DNA from: Balanoglossus misakiensis
Lineage: Eukaryota; Hemichordata
Length of the DNA stretch: 64,000 nt
Direction of reading: 5' to 3'
Assembly: GCA_040954595.2 (NCBI GenBank)
Contig: CM082592.2
Location: 8,804,001-8,868,000, forward strand
Shown in pieces: positions 12,889-29,682 of the stretch; the stretch's first letter is position 1; the number at the start of each line of letters is the position of its first letter. Both the position numbers and the translations under genes were made by a program. The notes under the pieces are model-generated. The model worked only from the letters and a program-made list of their open reading frames with translations, was not told where the DNA came from and searched no databases.

Positions 12889-15800
12889 CTTTTTCTAAAC
12901 TCTTCTTGCTTTGTTCCCATGGCACAGTAGGTTCCTTTGGCGTTTCATTTGGCATATACCAATTGGAATCTTCCTCGGCGATCAACTTTTCCACGTCCAC
13001 CGGATTCTGACCCTTGGCCGCTTTGGACGCCTTGGATTTGGGACCGGCGGAGACTTTGGGGGGATTTTTGTACGGGAGGGGCCGGCTCTCGCTGATGTTG
13101 AACTGCTGCCTCTGCAACTGGATCTGCGCCTGGAGAATCTCCAGCGGGTGCGCTTCCGAGGGCTGGTTGTTGTTCACCACCACCGCTGCGGGATATCCTG
13201 GATGAGGCACCATCGCCTGATTTCCCATTCCCGGCGGCGGCACGGAGACGCAGGACGTGGCCACGCAGACGGGTGTCACACAGGTGGCTGCTGCCGTGGT
13301 GCACAGACCGATGGAAGTGTTCGGATAGGAAGGAGTGTTGGGCGGCGCGATTGCACTGTTCGAGGCGGCCATGTCGCCCGCCAGGCAGTTCAAATCGTAG
13401 AAAGTCTGCTGCCCGTCCTGGCTGTTTTGACTGCTCGGCCGAGATTGAACGGCGTCGTGTACCGTGTCACTCACCCTCTCCTCCCTGTCGTTCACACTGC
13501 TGACACTGCCGGGGCAACTTGATATGTTATTTGCTGTTTCCTGGGAAACGGCAAAGGCGCTCGCTTCGGCGCTCGGTTTATTGTCCGGAATGGGGTTGTT
13601 GTTGTTATTGCTGGCTGACTCAACTGTAGGAGTTGACGGCTGCTGCAGCATCATCAGACCTGCGGGCACTTCATTTGGCGTACTTGCTGATGCAATCGGT
13701 TGACTCCGCGGGGAGCTGAGAGATGGAGGCGATGTTATCATCACTGGGGATTCAGAAGATATTGTTGCCAGGGTAACCGCATCCAGAGGGCTTGAACTTT
13801 GGATTTCAGGGGGTGTGGGGAGCGCATTACCGGGTTTTTCATTAATACACGATTTCGCATTCTCTTGCTGTACTACAACTGACTCGACTGATGTTACTTT
13901 TTGCTGCTCGCCATGTTCCGACTCGCTCATCAGAGAGGCTTCCTCCAGCAATTTGTTGGTTTGATCATCGATACTCCCAATAACAGAACTTTCCACACTG
14001 TTCACTTCTGTTTCCAGAGTTGAGAAGTCGCCCACGTCATTCCCTTTCTTCTTTTTCCGCCTCTGTTTTTTTGGGACGTCCTCCCCCTCTTGCGACAGGT
14101 TTCGCTTCTTGGCCCTGGCTTTCCGTTTGGGTTTCGGCTCCGCTGGCATTTCCGGCACGGGCTCGTGCAGAAAGTTTTGGTACTGTAGGTGGAATGTTCC
14201 GGGCGACACACAGTTCGGCGTCTGTTGCCCGGCGTCCGTCACCGGGGAACACCCCATGCTGCTCAGATTGTCGATGGCTTGCGGATGGGTTTGGAAAGCG
14301 CAGTTCTGCTGAATGAACGGGGAGGGGACCATGCCGCCCATGGCGGGGAACTGACTGGGCACGGGCTCGTAATTCGGACTGTGCAGTCCGTTATCTGAAA
14401 CGACATTGTACAGCTGATGGTTGATCGATCTTTGGACGGGGCTGTCCAGGTCAGCAATCATGTTTCTGCACGCTGCCGACAGTGCCGCTATGCAGTTCTG
14501 GCTGGATGTGGAAGCAGAGTCAGAATTGTGCGAGAGGTACTGCACGTGTCGGCTTTTCGACACTTCCTCTTGTTTTTCCTTCAGTGACTGCGTCATGCGC
14601 TGCAACTGCTTCACGGCGTTTGGGGAATCGGCACTCGGATTTTCGGCTACTGGGAAGCTGTCCTCCGTCTGTTTAACCATTTCTTCAGTGGGGGTCAGGC
14701 TTTTTTCTAGTGTCACAGATTTTGTGTCGACACTGTCCGCATGGGTTTTGGACTCCTGGAAATCGCCAATGCTCATGTTATCAATGGAATGAGGACTGTC
14801 GTTTGCCGGTGGAGTCGGGATCGATGGTATTGAGGACATTTGAATTGTGGACGTAGCGGTCGTCAGCGTTGGGGACATCACTGTTGTGTCCACTGTGCTT
14901 TGTTGGTGATTGTTCGATTTGCTGACTTGTGGTTGTTGTTGCTGCTGTTGTTGTTGTTGTGGGTTTCTCTCGGCAACTAGCTGTTCGAAACTTGGCAGCT
15001 GGTTTTCGCTCATTTCCATATTTGGACTGTTGATGTTCTGCCCGTTGCTGATCAGCTCCTCCGCCGTGAAATTTTGATCGGCGCTCATTACGATCTCTCC
15101 CGGCCCCTGCTGTGAAGGTTGCGAAACCCTCGGTGAGGCCATGTCTTCAGTCATCCCAGGGTAGCCGGTGAAAATCGGATTCCGGGAGAGCTTTGCCAAC
15201 TTTTCTAATTCGGCGCTGAACACTAATTCCCCTCTCTTCTCTAGCAATTCGGGGTCATCCGTGAAAGCCAATTCGGAACTCAAATCCGCTGCCTCTTGGC
15301 TGTTTTCCAGACTGTGGTGGCTGTCCGGTACTGGCGCCGGATGGCCACTGGGCAGAGGGTTAACTTCACTCCATGCCGGATTGACCGGCTCACCGGTGTA
15401 ATCCCGCTTCGCCATCGCCTGCAAAACTTTTGCGAACGACGCTTCCTGCGAGAGGGCAACGCGAGGACTGCGCGTGTTTCGTTCACTCGCGTTTGGGTAC
15501 CTTCGGTTGCCATTCATTGAATCGGTGAAGTTCTGACCTTGACCGCTGGGAACGACGTTTGGAGCGGCGCTGGAAGCCGGAAAAGTTTCGGGATGGCTGT
15601 AACGGTATCTCTGCGTTTGCATGGCCGGAGTTCTGATTGGCGGATGCGCCATCCGTTGGGGAGGCCCGGAATCGGCCATTCCCATGGATTCGCTCATATG
15701 CGGCATACCGGCAAAATTGGGTGGAACAGGGTTTGTCGGGTGCCGTGCGTATCCCTGCATCTGTTCAGGCGGATATTTGGGTTGACCAAGACCGTTTTCT

Positions 15801-17341
15801 AACATTGGTCCAAAATGTCTCAGTCTCTGCGAAGCACCCGGATTGGCATTTTGAAATTCCATCCCGCTTCTGTTGATCCCGGTGTGCCCTGCCTTGTTAA
15901 CAGTGTTTGGCATCCCTGAATTTGGCATATATCCCTGCTGTGGCGCTGGGTATCTGGGTTGGCCCCGCGAGTGGTTTCCTGGGTAACGTGGTAAGCCCTG
16001 CATATTGGGAACGTGAGAAATATTCGCCATATTGGCATTCCCGTTCAAATTACCCTGTGTGCCGTGAAACGTCGGTTTGGCGCAGTCAACGGATTGGAAA
16101 TGGGGCTGGTTATTGTTAAAGTTGGCGGTCGGTCCGTATGGTGGGTTCCCGTTGCCCATGGCAAACTGGGGATGGCTCATCCTGGGTTGCATGTGTGGTG
16201 GGTACTGCCTCACCTGGGAGGTGGGGGCTGGGTTCGGTGAGTGCTGTTCGCTGAGTGCCGGCGGTGGATTTCCGTACTGTTGATAAATCTGCGGCGGCAA
16301 ATGGTGAAGCCGGCCGTTGTTTGCAGTCGTACTGCTGGAAGCCATTCCCTGATACTGGGAAGTCCCCGGGGCTGTATGCCCTATAGATCCCTGTGGCATA
16401 TATTCCAACGGCTTGCTTACGGAAGGGGCCATTGTCAAATTTCCAGTACTTCTGCCGTGCGAGTAGCCCAAGTTTTGCCCGTGCATGTGCGGACTGATCG
16501 AAGGTGGTTGCGAGTCTGTGCTCCGTTCATATATTCCTGGCAAAGTTGTGTCCACGTTTTGGGCGTTGGAATGACCGGTTTGGCTTGGAGTGGGATAGAA
16601 TGGCTGCACGTTATTTCCCATGCTTGATCCATTTTGCGTTATCCCTCTGTTTGCAGGGAAGTTATTGTACTGAGTCCGCATATTGATGTTGTCAGCGGGA
16701 AAGGAATTTGTACGCTGATACGTGGCCCCGTGACTTTGTAACGTGGGTGTAACTTGCGGACAGGGATCGGAAACACGTCTAGTTCGTCCGTAAGAATCGA
16801 CATGACACTCGCCCTGGTGAATATTCTGGTGAAGACCGGGGCTGAACACGGATTCGGTCGACGGGGGGAAATCCTCGCCTATAGCCGAATCGCTAACTGA
16901 CGGCTGAGTCGAACGGGGCCTACCTTGAACGCTGGCTTGATCGTCGTACGGGAAGCTATCCATGCTCGCACGGCCGTGGCTCAGCGGGCTGAACGTCTGG
17001 TTGCCGCTGTTCATGTCGACGGGCATTCTGCCGTGTTGGTGCATGGCTCGAACTTGGTGTCCCTGAGCGTTGGTGAAGGGAAAACTGAATTCGCCATTCG
17101 GTGGAACTTGCCCGCTGAGTAGCGCATTGTCTAAGTCGCTGCATTCAAAACCCTTCATGTTTTCAGCCAGCAGAGCGTCGGAATGCGCTACCATGCCATT
17201 GGCGCCGTTGTGGTACCCTTCCTGCTGCACTCGCTGGTTCGGGAAATCGTAGTTCTGCACTGGAACAGGGTGATCGACTGTTGTCGCCCCTACTTGTGAA
17301 TGATGACCCCTTCCGGCCGCTGGGTTAGTCGATGTAAACAT
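12889..17341 (-). CDS. MN1: MN1 (meningioma 1) orthologue, giant first coding exon
   Basis: One exon encodes residues 1-1484 of a long, disordered Gln/Pro/Asn/Ser-rich nuclear protein. I identify it as MN1, a transcriptional co-regulator, from three blocks that match vertebrate MN1 as I recall it. They are CIAALSAACRNMIADL near residue 950 (14.44-14.50 kb), HPLEILQAQIQLQRQQF near residue 1397 (13.10-13.15 kb), and EEDSNWYMP with a following PWEQ near residues 1455-1475 (12.91-12.97 kb). Other features are a short poly-Gln tract (14,931-14,962) and two basic nuclear-localisation-like clusters (about 14.04-14.13 kb). The start is the ATG at 17,341, giving MFTST; vertebrate MN1 also begins MF. 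The exon ends at a strong donor, AAAAAG|GTAATT, with one base left over. Vertebrate MN1 is likewise one huge exon spliced to a small last exon just after the PWE block. The last exon was not found here. Human MN1 is about 1320 residues. Confidence 0.85.
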
Positions 17342-17886
17342 GGTCTCCTTTATCAGTTTAGGCCCGCCCACAGTATCGATTATCAGATCGACACTTCTGA
17401 TACAAAATTCTCAACAAACTCACGATCGAGATCACGCTTGTCGCAGATATGCAGAGTTGGGGACATACCCAGCTGCTAACTCGAGACGAATCAGAGCAAA
17501 ACAAATCAAAGTGTTGAGTAAAGTTGTAAATTCAGCGGTCGTTATTGGAACAGAAGGCTACTGGCTCGTCATTATGTGATAGATTCCACACCCTGTGTTA
17601 GCTTACACTTGGTGAATACACCCGCTGTAGTAATATACACACAGTGATAGCAGTCTTTCTTACGAGACCCTACTACACGCCATTATGATGCGTAGGAGGG
17701 AGCGACCCCACTTCGTTCATCCAAGTTTCCACATCCTCGATTTCGATGAAAACACACAAAAGTTGACTACTGGTCAGAAGTTCAACAGTTTCTTCGGCCT
17801 CGGTCCACGCTGGAGCTGCCTTGGCAATTTACAAACCAAGATTATTGTCAATTTCAGCCTCGACGGCCATAATGGTCGCTATACTC

Positions 17887-17928
17887 TGCGCATGCTTGGC
17901 ACATACCAATAGAGTAGAGGTATAAAAG
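17887..17928 (+). promoter_or_regulatory. Promoter-like cluster: NRF1-like site, CCAAT, TATAAAAG
   Basis: An NRF1-like TGCGCATGCT (17,887-17,896), a CCAAT (17,906-17,910) and TATAAAAG (17,921-17,928) follow each other on the plus strand. The order and spacing fit a rightward promoter, but no recognised gene starts just downstream. The site is also about 0.55 kb upstream of the MN1 start codon on the other strand, so it could instead be part of the MN1 promoter region. Confidence 0.3.
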
Positions 17929-19886
17929 GGTCAACCCAAATTATTTTTCACCGAAATACTTTTGTTGACGCTTAACTAAAGTTTGTGGTCAGAATCTGCA
18001 TTTCTCTGCCCATACTTTCATCCAACAGAGAGCTGGGGAAACCACTGAATATCGAGGGAAATGCTAATAAAAGTTGCATGCATTAAAAAAAATATCACAT
18101 CGTCAGTCCATTGTTCCTCTGGGTGCAAAACTGGGTCGCTGCAGTTACGCGAAAATGAGCGCCGTGATTTTGACACCTTAAAGTAAACATTCACGCCCAG
18201 CCTCTTTCTTTATATCTTGGAAGTCTATTTGCATTACTGATGAAGCCACTCGAAAGCAGCTCTCTGGGAAACGGCAACTGTGATTCGATGAATATTACTA
18301 AAAACAGAGCCAATGGAGGTCAGCGCTCGGCGGCGAGCAGTCCATTTGGCACGCGTGCACAAGCGGGATGTCTTTTTTCTGCAACTCGGCAGAACTCCAA
18401 GACGTGAGAAAAATATTAAATAGCAATAGCTGGGCTATCCGGTGTCAACAAGGGCGCAGAAAGTTTAACTCTGGACGCCGACTCAGTGTAGTTACACCTG
18501 ACGTTACGACAATAGAGCATTCACATATAACCCCTTTATGTTTTCTTTCATGGGAAGTTAATTGTATGCAAATCTCGTTTGCATGTGTCAAAACTGCTAA
18601 GTATGGGCCGAGCACTACTTAGAAAACCAAACACAAACGTTTTAATTACCCATTCGCCTACGAATTTTATCGACCATTTTCGCGTTCCCGCGTAAACTGT
18701 CATTATCTTTATTGCTATCTGTGGTGCTAAGTAGCGTGAAATTGAAAACAAAAGCACGATAATACAGTCTCGTCGTGTCGTTGAGACGGAGAAAATCGAA
18801 GTTACCCATCCTCAATGATATCGCAGTTTAATCTTACTCTGTTTACGAATAAAAGTTGTCATCGTGTTATATTTTGATAAATTACATGTATATACAACTA
18901 GGCCTATATTTCGCCGGAAAGAATAATTGGGTAAATAAACATAATCAATAATAAAAACACACAAAAAAGAAATCAAAATCGAGTTTTTTTTTCATGCATC
19001 AGGCAAGGCGTAGAGGGCGTTCTAGAGTATCGCGCGTCAACGCACAAAGTTGGTGGGAGAGATGTAATTTTTTCGCATTACAACGTTTTTTATACAGATA
19101 AAATGTCAATAAAATGAAGAAAATTTCGATACAATTTATTTTATAATGGACGTCTTGTATATTTCTTAAACCCATTAACACATACGAAATACAGAACCAT
19201 GCATGGAAACCATACTATTAACCATGTTTAATGACGGTTCTGGACGACGGTGTTATCTTTCAAATTGCTTCAGTCATTTTGAAACGTTGACGGAATTCGT
19301 GTGGCCTGGTGATAAATCGTGGGCGTATGTGTCTACTGGAAGGATATTTTATGGGGAGTTTTCATCGGTCGTGTGTGTGTACACACATCTGCATGGTCTG
19401 TGCTTCGTTTCACGTTGAAATGTTCTATCGACGGAAGCGTCGTTGACAGATGTGTTGCAAATGAGGGCATTTACGGAAATCATTGAGCCATGCCCGCAGA
19501 AATGTTAGTTTTACAGTCCAGTACGACTTTGTAAAAGTGCAAAAAAAAAACCTTCGCGGCACAAGCCAGATGCACCTCTCAATGTGAATAATTTACGCGT
19601 GATTGATTCTAACATTAAAGCGTGATAATTTAGTTATTTGGGATAGGACACTGAAACGATATGTAGACGAAACAGCGCACATATGAAGAACTTATGGCGG
19701 CTGCAGCGAAATGCTCCTCAAGTGTAATCGACGTTTGATTGATGGCTTCGCGTAAGGATGCGAGTAACGCGTTGTTTGTTTACCGTCCGGGGAATGTTTA
19801 TTTCATCTGCCAAACGAACATGTGGATGGAGCGTTGGCAGACATCGCTCACTCGGTCATAACTGTGCCACCAAGCCAGTGCCTATT

Positions 19887-19942
19887 ATGTCACCGGGATC
19901 AGATTTCAGAAGGGCGGTTCAAAATATCCCGATAAACAGGGG
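19887..19942 (+). other. Possible orphan first coding exon
   Basis: An ATG opens a frame of 18 complete codons (MSPGSDFRRAVQNIPINR) that runs into a consensus donor, AACAGGG|GTGAGT. The frame upstream of the ATG is also open. No following exon with recognisable similarity was found on the plus strand. It could be the start of an unrecognised gene, a non-coding transcript, or chance. Confidence 0.2.
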
Positions 19943-20265
19943 GTGAGTTTTAGAGACGGCTTCATTACAAAAAACGCCCATCCATCTTTGTTTCTTAAAA
20001 CCAACTTGTACAAGAATTCCATCAGTATATCTGTAACCCATCTTTTTTTGCGTGGTGAATACCCTTGATCATGCTACGTACTTCTTCAAGTCCAGTAATA
20101 AGCTGATAAGATATCTGAAGACACTTCTAATATACCGACCTCATTATAGGTGCATTAATACAGACATACTGGCACGGTGAACGTGTCCGACTACTGGCTC
20201 AGGCGGTGAATCAATAGTTTGAAACATCCACGTTTGACCAAGGGCTACCAAGCAACCAACTAAGA

Positions 20266-20305
20266 AATCAATCAATCAATACAGAATTAATCAATCAATC
20301 AATAC
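20266..20305. repeat. (AATC)n microsatellite
   Basis: Two blocks of tandem AATC/TCAA units are separated by a short interruption. Confidence 0.85.
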
Positions 20306-21264
20306 ATACACAAATCACAGAGCAAGTGATGTACTTATGCTATGGTTCGCAGCACTTTGAAAAAAGTAAAGAAACTGTCGGGAGATTACATCATTATTAG
20401 GATAAAAGTGATAGTACAGACATGCAAAATCAGGCTAATTGAGAAAAGTTCACACTTGGACGCAACAGTAACCTTCGGACGGGGAAACTAAATCCCGCTG
20501 CCAGTGTATAAAGCGCCTGTGCTCTACATGGGGCATATCCGATGTATGACTGTATGTACGCCTACAATAGACGCGTCTCGTCGCTATTTTGTTTTGATGA
20601 AACAAGTGTCGTTCTCCATAGTGCGAGGACAGGAAATGAAGAAAAAAAGTACAAGGGACACCCGCGAAGACGATGAAACGTGCGACAGAGAGAAAAAAAG
20701 AGAAATTTTTATGCATGAAGGGAAGGAGTTTGAATTCGGTTTCAAGGTCTGTAACTTCATCGCCTGCACGTTTTAAAGCGTGAGTCATAGGCCTACTGAC
20801 GTAATAATTGACTGAAAATAGCGATGATAATGAGGAGGAAGGGAAAATTTCCGACTGTTCAGCGTGAGATTCAATTTTAATGTGAGGACGTACACGACAA
20901 CTAGAATGCCGACAAATTGTGCGACCTTGAGGCGGTAATGGGTCAGCCTCGCTTCCGCTGTACCAATTGTCAGGGTGCGCGTGTGGAAATGAATGTATTT
21001 CGTCAATAGATGTCCACCCCACGAACTGTACAATAGATTAAGAAAACTTTTGCATTGAAGCAAAACTGTGCAAACAATGGAGGAGGGGTCAATGAAACGA
21101 TAATTGTCCCAGCGCACAGTTGGAATCATGTCACCATGGGAACTGTGCATAGTTTTGGTATGATGTAGACGCCAGGCGATACATTTGCAAGATCGACTCT
21201 AGGCGGCGCTGTACCACCACTTTCAACAGCACAGTATACACGGTCAGATTAAATGGGGATACAC

Positions 21265-21270
21265 TTTATT
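21265..21270 (-). terminator. CFAP119 polyadenylation signal AATAAA
   Basis: AATAAA reads on the minus strand (TTTATT on plus) about 280 bases after the CFAP119 stop codon. No better signal is seen between the two. Confidence 0.6.
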
Positions 21271-21551
21271 TTATAACATGAAAAAGAAATGATAACAAAA
21301 ACATTTACAAGGTGGACTAACAATGTTGTTATTGTGACATCTTCCATTGTTAAGAGTACAACAGGGAGAAAGTTGTCGGTGACATTGTCCAAGCCATAAT
21401 TGCGACCTTTCACCTCTTCACCAGGTCACAATCATTCCACTGACAAATCCTGACACCATATTGTTTCAGATTTCAAATATTTACATAATAATACAAAATG
21501 TGATTGAAAACTAAAAGATTATGAACAATATGTATAAATATTTTTTCTTTT

Positions 21552-24106
<2,555 letters not shown>

Positions 24107-24751
24107 ATTGTTCCTAATTTGTGAATGAAAACACTATCAAAACACAACTCTCCGTCGTTCGATCGCTGCAACTCTTTCTGTACCGTTCCTGGGCGTCCAA
24201 TATGGCGGGTATCCTAGATACAAAAATTTGCATATTACCTTATTTGAATACAACGCCACCAACGGCAAACTGTACATCATGGCAGGTTTTTTTTTACATG
24301 TACTTCAATCTCTGAACCCCTTTAAACCCTACTTTTCCCTTTCTGGCTGTCACAGCGCAGACGCTACAATTTAAAGTGTAAGGCTGTATATATTCTATAA
24401 TCTGCCATTTACACAGCGAGAGGTTTTACTAAGAAAAATCAGTGGTTCTGGTAAATTTTACCATCTAATGCATACTCCCAGCCATAACTTAATACAGCAT
24501 ATGGGGGAAAAAGTTGATTATCGAGCGGAACTCATTTCTGATCGCAACATTAAAGTAGGTCAAATGCAAATTTTACTACAGTAGCGCTCACCTATTTAAG
24601 GTTTAAACAAGTGGGGTTTTACTTTCACACCGTTAATCGATAGGTTAAGATCAAAGGTCACGGTTTACGCATACAGATAATCCTTTCGTAGCTCGCGGCT
24701 TCCATGTTGACAGCGTCCCACACGGAACGCAACAAGGAAGGCACGATCTCC
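24107..24751. promoter_or_regulatory. Divergent intergenic region between CFAP119 and CDA copy 1
   Basis: These 645 bases separate the two start codons of the oppositely oriented genes, so both promoters must lie here or in untranslated exons. No TATA box is evident for either gene. The deaminase has an in-frame alternative ATG at 24,704. Confidence 0.5.
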
Positions 24752-26495
<1,744 letters not shown>

Positions 26496-26806
26496 ACACT
26501 GTTGTCAGTCGCACATGGGTTTTGAATTTTCAGTTCCTTTGCCTTTTGGAACATTTTTGGGTCTTGTTTTTTTTGCTAATAGGCCTACTATTAATATTAC
26601 CGGAGCGCAGATTGTTCGACCTAGTTGTGAGGTATAGGGAGGGCATGGTACCAATGACCCCGTTGATTTGAGATTGGATTTGCTTATCATTGCAGGCTGA
26701 GTGATTGCCTTTATGACCGTTGTTTGACAGGTCATGGTACTTTAAGTCTGCCAAACGGCGATTTTCGATTTTCAACGATTTCATTTTATTCTCACGTGAA
26801 CAGAAC

Positions 26807-26812
26807 AATAAA
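26807..26812 (+). terminator. CDA copy 1 polyadenylation signal AATAAA
   Basis: AATAAA occurs about 310 bases after the stop codon. The stretch between this signal and the next gene (about 400 bases) shows no other feature. Confidence 0.65.
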
Positions 26813-27213
26813 AATGTTATGCTAATCTGATTTCAATTTCTGTCGAAAGACGCCACTTCCCCTTTACATTGCACGCTTACGAACTATATATAATGGCAAG
26901 GGTATGACGATGACGTATCTATAGGCCTATATATACAGACCGATTATGGGACGGTCCCAAACCATTATTTCCCCGGACTTTTTTTTCCGTGGGACGTACC
27001 TTTTCTTTTGGGGCCTCAATTCTCAAGTGTTGTGTCCAAAGGTAAATGGGGCCAGTTCATGTACAACACTCGTGAGGTGACTGATTGAAAACAAATAATA
27101 CCCATCATGCCATAGAAACGAAAACTGGCGGATCTCGCGCTATACTTCATCACGTGGTACAACTAGAGTTTGCCAGAAACCTGACGAAAACACAAGCAGC
27201 AGTTTCAGTTGCT

Positions 27214-28628
27214 ATGGAGTCCAACGGTAAGCTGTTCTGCTGTTGCTCTCATCATGGGAATGCCCTATAGTGAGTGTATGTTTAGCTGTGTGTTGCACGG
27301 TGGTGGTGACCGCAACGAGAACGACTTGATAATTTGTACTATAGACCCTGTATTTCTCCGGGGCGGGGTGTATGAACAAACCAACCCCTACACACACGAC
27401 CATAGCCTTATACAAACATGTGTTCTTTTATTTCTTGGTGCAGAAGATATTCAAAGGCTGCTAGTTGAATGCCAGAAGGCGAAGGAAAATGCATACTGTC
27501 TCTATAGCAACTTCAGAGTAGGCTGCGCTTTACTCACGGAAAATGGACAACTTTATACCGGTGAGCTATTAACAACCTGGTGACTAAATTTCTTCATAAG
27601 CCCCCAAAGTTATCGATTGAAGCACGGCTCAACAGTGTTTGAAGGGAGCGTGATTGAAGTCCATCTTTCCACAAAAGTACACTTTATGACATCCGTAAAT
27701 TCAAACTGAGTTGAAGTAACTGTTGTTCAAACACTTCAAAGTATGATAAAATGTATTATTCTTGGTGTACTCTGGCCTTTCAACGGACTGTGCTCTTGTT
27801 CATGTTGATCTAGTTTCTTTTTCTACTTAATTGCATACAAAGCTTGACCTGGATTACTTGGTCAGCAACCCTTTGCTACGGTAGTTAAGCAAGTCTCGCC
27901 AGATCTCGCGGTGAGCGGAAAATCGTCTATTAATAATGCATGCACCTATAATAACACGCACCGACTTCAAAAGCGTCTGTGCTTGCGACTGGGCGTGTCA
28001 ATGAATGCTTTTCGCTAAAATGCTGCTTTTTGCGCCGTTGTTTCGAGGTTCAAACGTGGAAAACGCTTCTTATGGCTTATGCATGTGTGCAGAACGGGCA
28101 GCTATAATCAAGGCAGTTACAGAGGGCCATCAAAAGTTCAAAGCCATAGCTATTGGAACGTAAGTATTTTTTTTCTCTTTCTGGAGTTATTGAAAGAAAC
28201 AGTTTGTGTATATCAAGATTTAAGCTGATCTGGGTATTCTCTCTAGTGGAGATCGAAGTTGACGTTTTCCATTTGATCATTCCTAGGGATATTAAGGACA
28301 AATTCAAAGGACCGTGTGGAGCATGCCGACAGGTGTTTGTAGAGGTGAGGGTCCGTTTCCTATTCAAGAAGCATGCTTACAACTCATATATTTGGGCAAG
28401 ACAAGTCCCACACAAATGACGTGCGATCTCTCTGTGTGACCTGTCCTTATTTGGACCGACTTCTGTCCAAATGTGCTTCAACCACACATTCTCTTCCCTT
28501 TATCATTCCAGTTCGGCGAGTTTGATATTTTCCTTGTCAAGCCAGACTTATCATACATGAAGTTTCCACAGGACCAACTCTTGCCCATGGGGTTTGGGCC
28601 GAAGGATCTGCTAGCCGACAAGGTTTAG
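27214..28628 (+). CDS. CDA: Cytidine deaminase, tandem copy 2
   Basis: Five exons join in frame to 138 residues: 27214-27226, 27444-27560, 28048-28159, 28287-28344 and 28512-28628. Every exon has exactly the same length and phase as in copy 1 (13, 117, 112, 58 and 117 bases), so this is a tandem duplicate. By my count 91 of 138 residues agree, and no gap is needed. The zinc ligands (CAER, PCGACRQ) and catalytic Glu59 are kept, so activity is expected. Differences include CLYS for CPYS (residue 24) and a changed first helix. The promoters are separate because copy 2 has its own first exon about 0.7 kb after the copy 1 stop. Confidence 0.95.
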
Positions 28629-28693
28629 TGCAACACCCCCGGGTTTCAGTTGCGGTTCCCGAAAAAGAAGCGTCGGTGACATCGTGCGATTAT

Positions 28694-28699
28694 AATAAA
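28694..28699 (+). terminator. CDA copy 2 polyadenylation signal AATAAA
   Basis: AATAAA occurs 66 bases after the stop codon. Confidence 0.65.
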
Positions 28700-29682
28700 A
28701 TCGGTCTAATGAATCTCAAGTCTTGTCACCTTGTTATTTTTACTCACGCCCTTGCAATGCGAGTACTTAGTGACAATATAATATTTCGTCGCGAAGTAAA
28801 TATTCACACAAGGTACCTGTAAATCGTGCCACGTCGGATTCTTGGGCGACATCCCTCAGAACGATGTGACCGGCCTCAAGTCCACGTCGCTGTCTTCGGC
28901 TACCATCTCAATAAGCCCGAACGGGTCGACATTGCCCCTCGCATATATATAGCAACCACGATGGAATATCTGCCTGTCCCTTTTCGTACACTGCGGTCTG
29001 GATACCAGGCTAAACGCTACTGCGGCTGGGATGGCATCACGCGTTGTGGTCTCGCTTTCGTCTGTCCTAGCACGGAGAAACGTCTGGGGTGTTTTTTTGC
29101 ACTATCCGCCCACCTGGCCAAATTCGCAGGGTACACCGGCCGGTCAGAGCAAACGCGAAATATCGATGCATACTTGAATAAATTTTGTCACACCTGCTCG
29201 TGGTCTGTTGTGCCATGTGAACAATATTTGCATATTACGAAACTACTGCCCCTGGCTTCATGTAAGGTTCGTCTGTGTGATGTAAGCTGCGCGCATGCTT
29301 CACTATATTAAAATTATACCATGATATAGGTATTGGCAAGCTGAGAAAATTTACTTAGTTTTGATACACTCCAGTAACCCAACTATTTCGTGGTAGAATA
29401 GCGAAGACGTTCATTCAACAAAAATTCCAAGAAATGGTTAAACCTATATTGATATCGGACAGGTAAAAGAAAATTGTTAGTGCTGGTTCTCTAATAGCGT
29501 TCGTGTCCTTTTTTGCAAAACTGATTTATATCGAAAACAATGTTTTGTGTTCCTTTCAATGCCATGATATGTAAGTAAAGTTGTTCTGTGGTGTTACGCC
29601 GTTAACTACAAATATTGAGCCTGGCTGGTCAGTGAAAATGTTAAATCCTAGCATTTGTAAAGTGAAGTGTCTCAGTCGCCGA
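28700..29682. other. Intergenic stretch between convergent CDA copy 2 and the CRTAC1-like gene
   Basis: No recognised gene is present. The segment 28,826-29,311 is richer in G and C than its flanks and keeps a 161-codon frame open on the plus strand. The frame has no similarity I recognise and no obvious promoter or splice pattern. Confidence 0.45.

Larger units (their letters stand above)
17342..21264. other. Gene-poor stretch, MN1 5' flank
   Basis: The stretch lies upstream of the MN1 start and downstream of the CFAP119 3' end. No protein-coding gene is recognised. It contains a promoter-looking cluster at 17.89-17.93 kb, octamer-like ATGCAAAT at 18,566-18,573, an AATC microsatellite, and one short possible orphan exon at 19,887-19,942. 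The MN1 promoter and 5' untranslated region should be in its left part. Confidence 0.5.

Noticed and set aside
12911-13522. 203-codon plus-strand frame opposite MN1
   Set aside because: It is the antisense shadow of the MN1 coding exon.
20450-21022. 190-codon minus-strand frame downstream of CFAP119
   Set aside because: It lies beyond the CFAP119 polyadenylation signal and has neither similarity nor a sensible exon structure.
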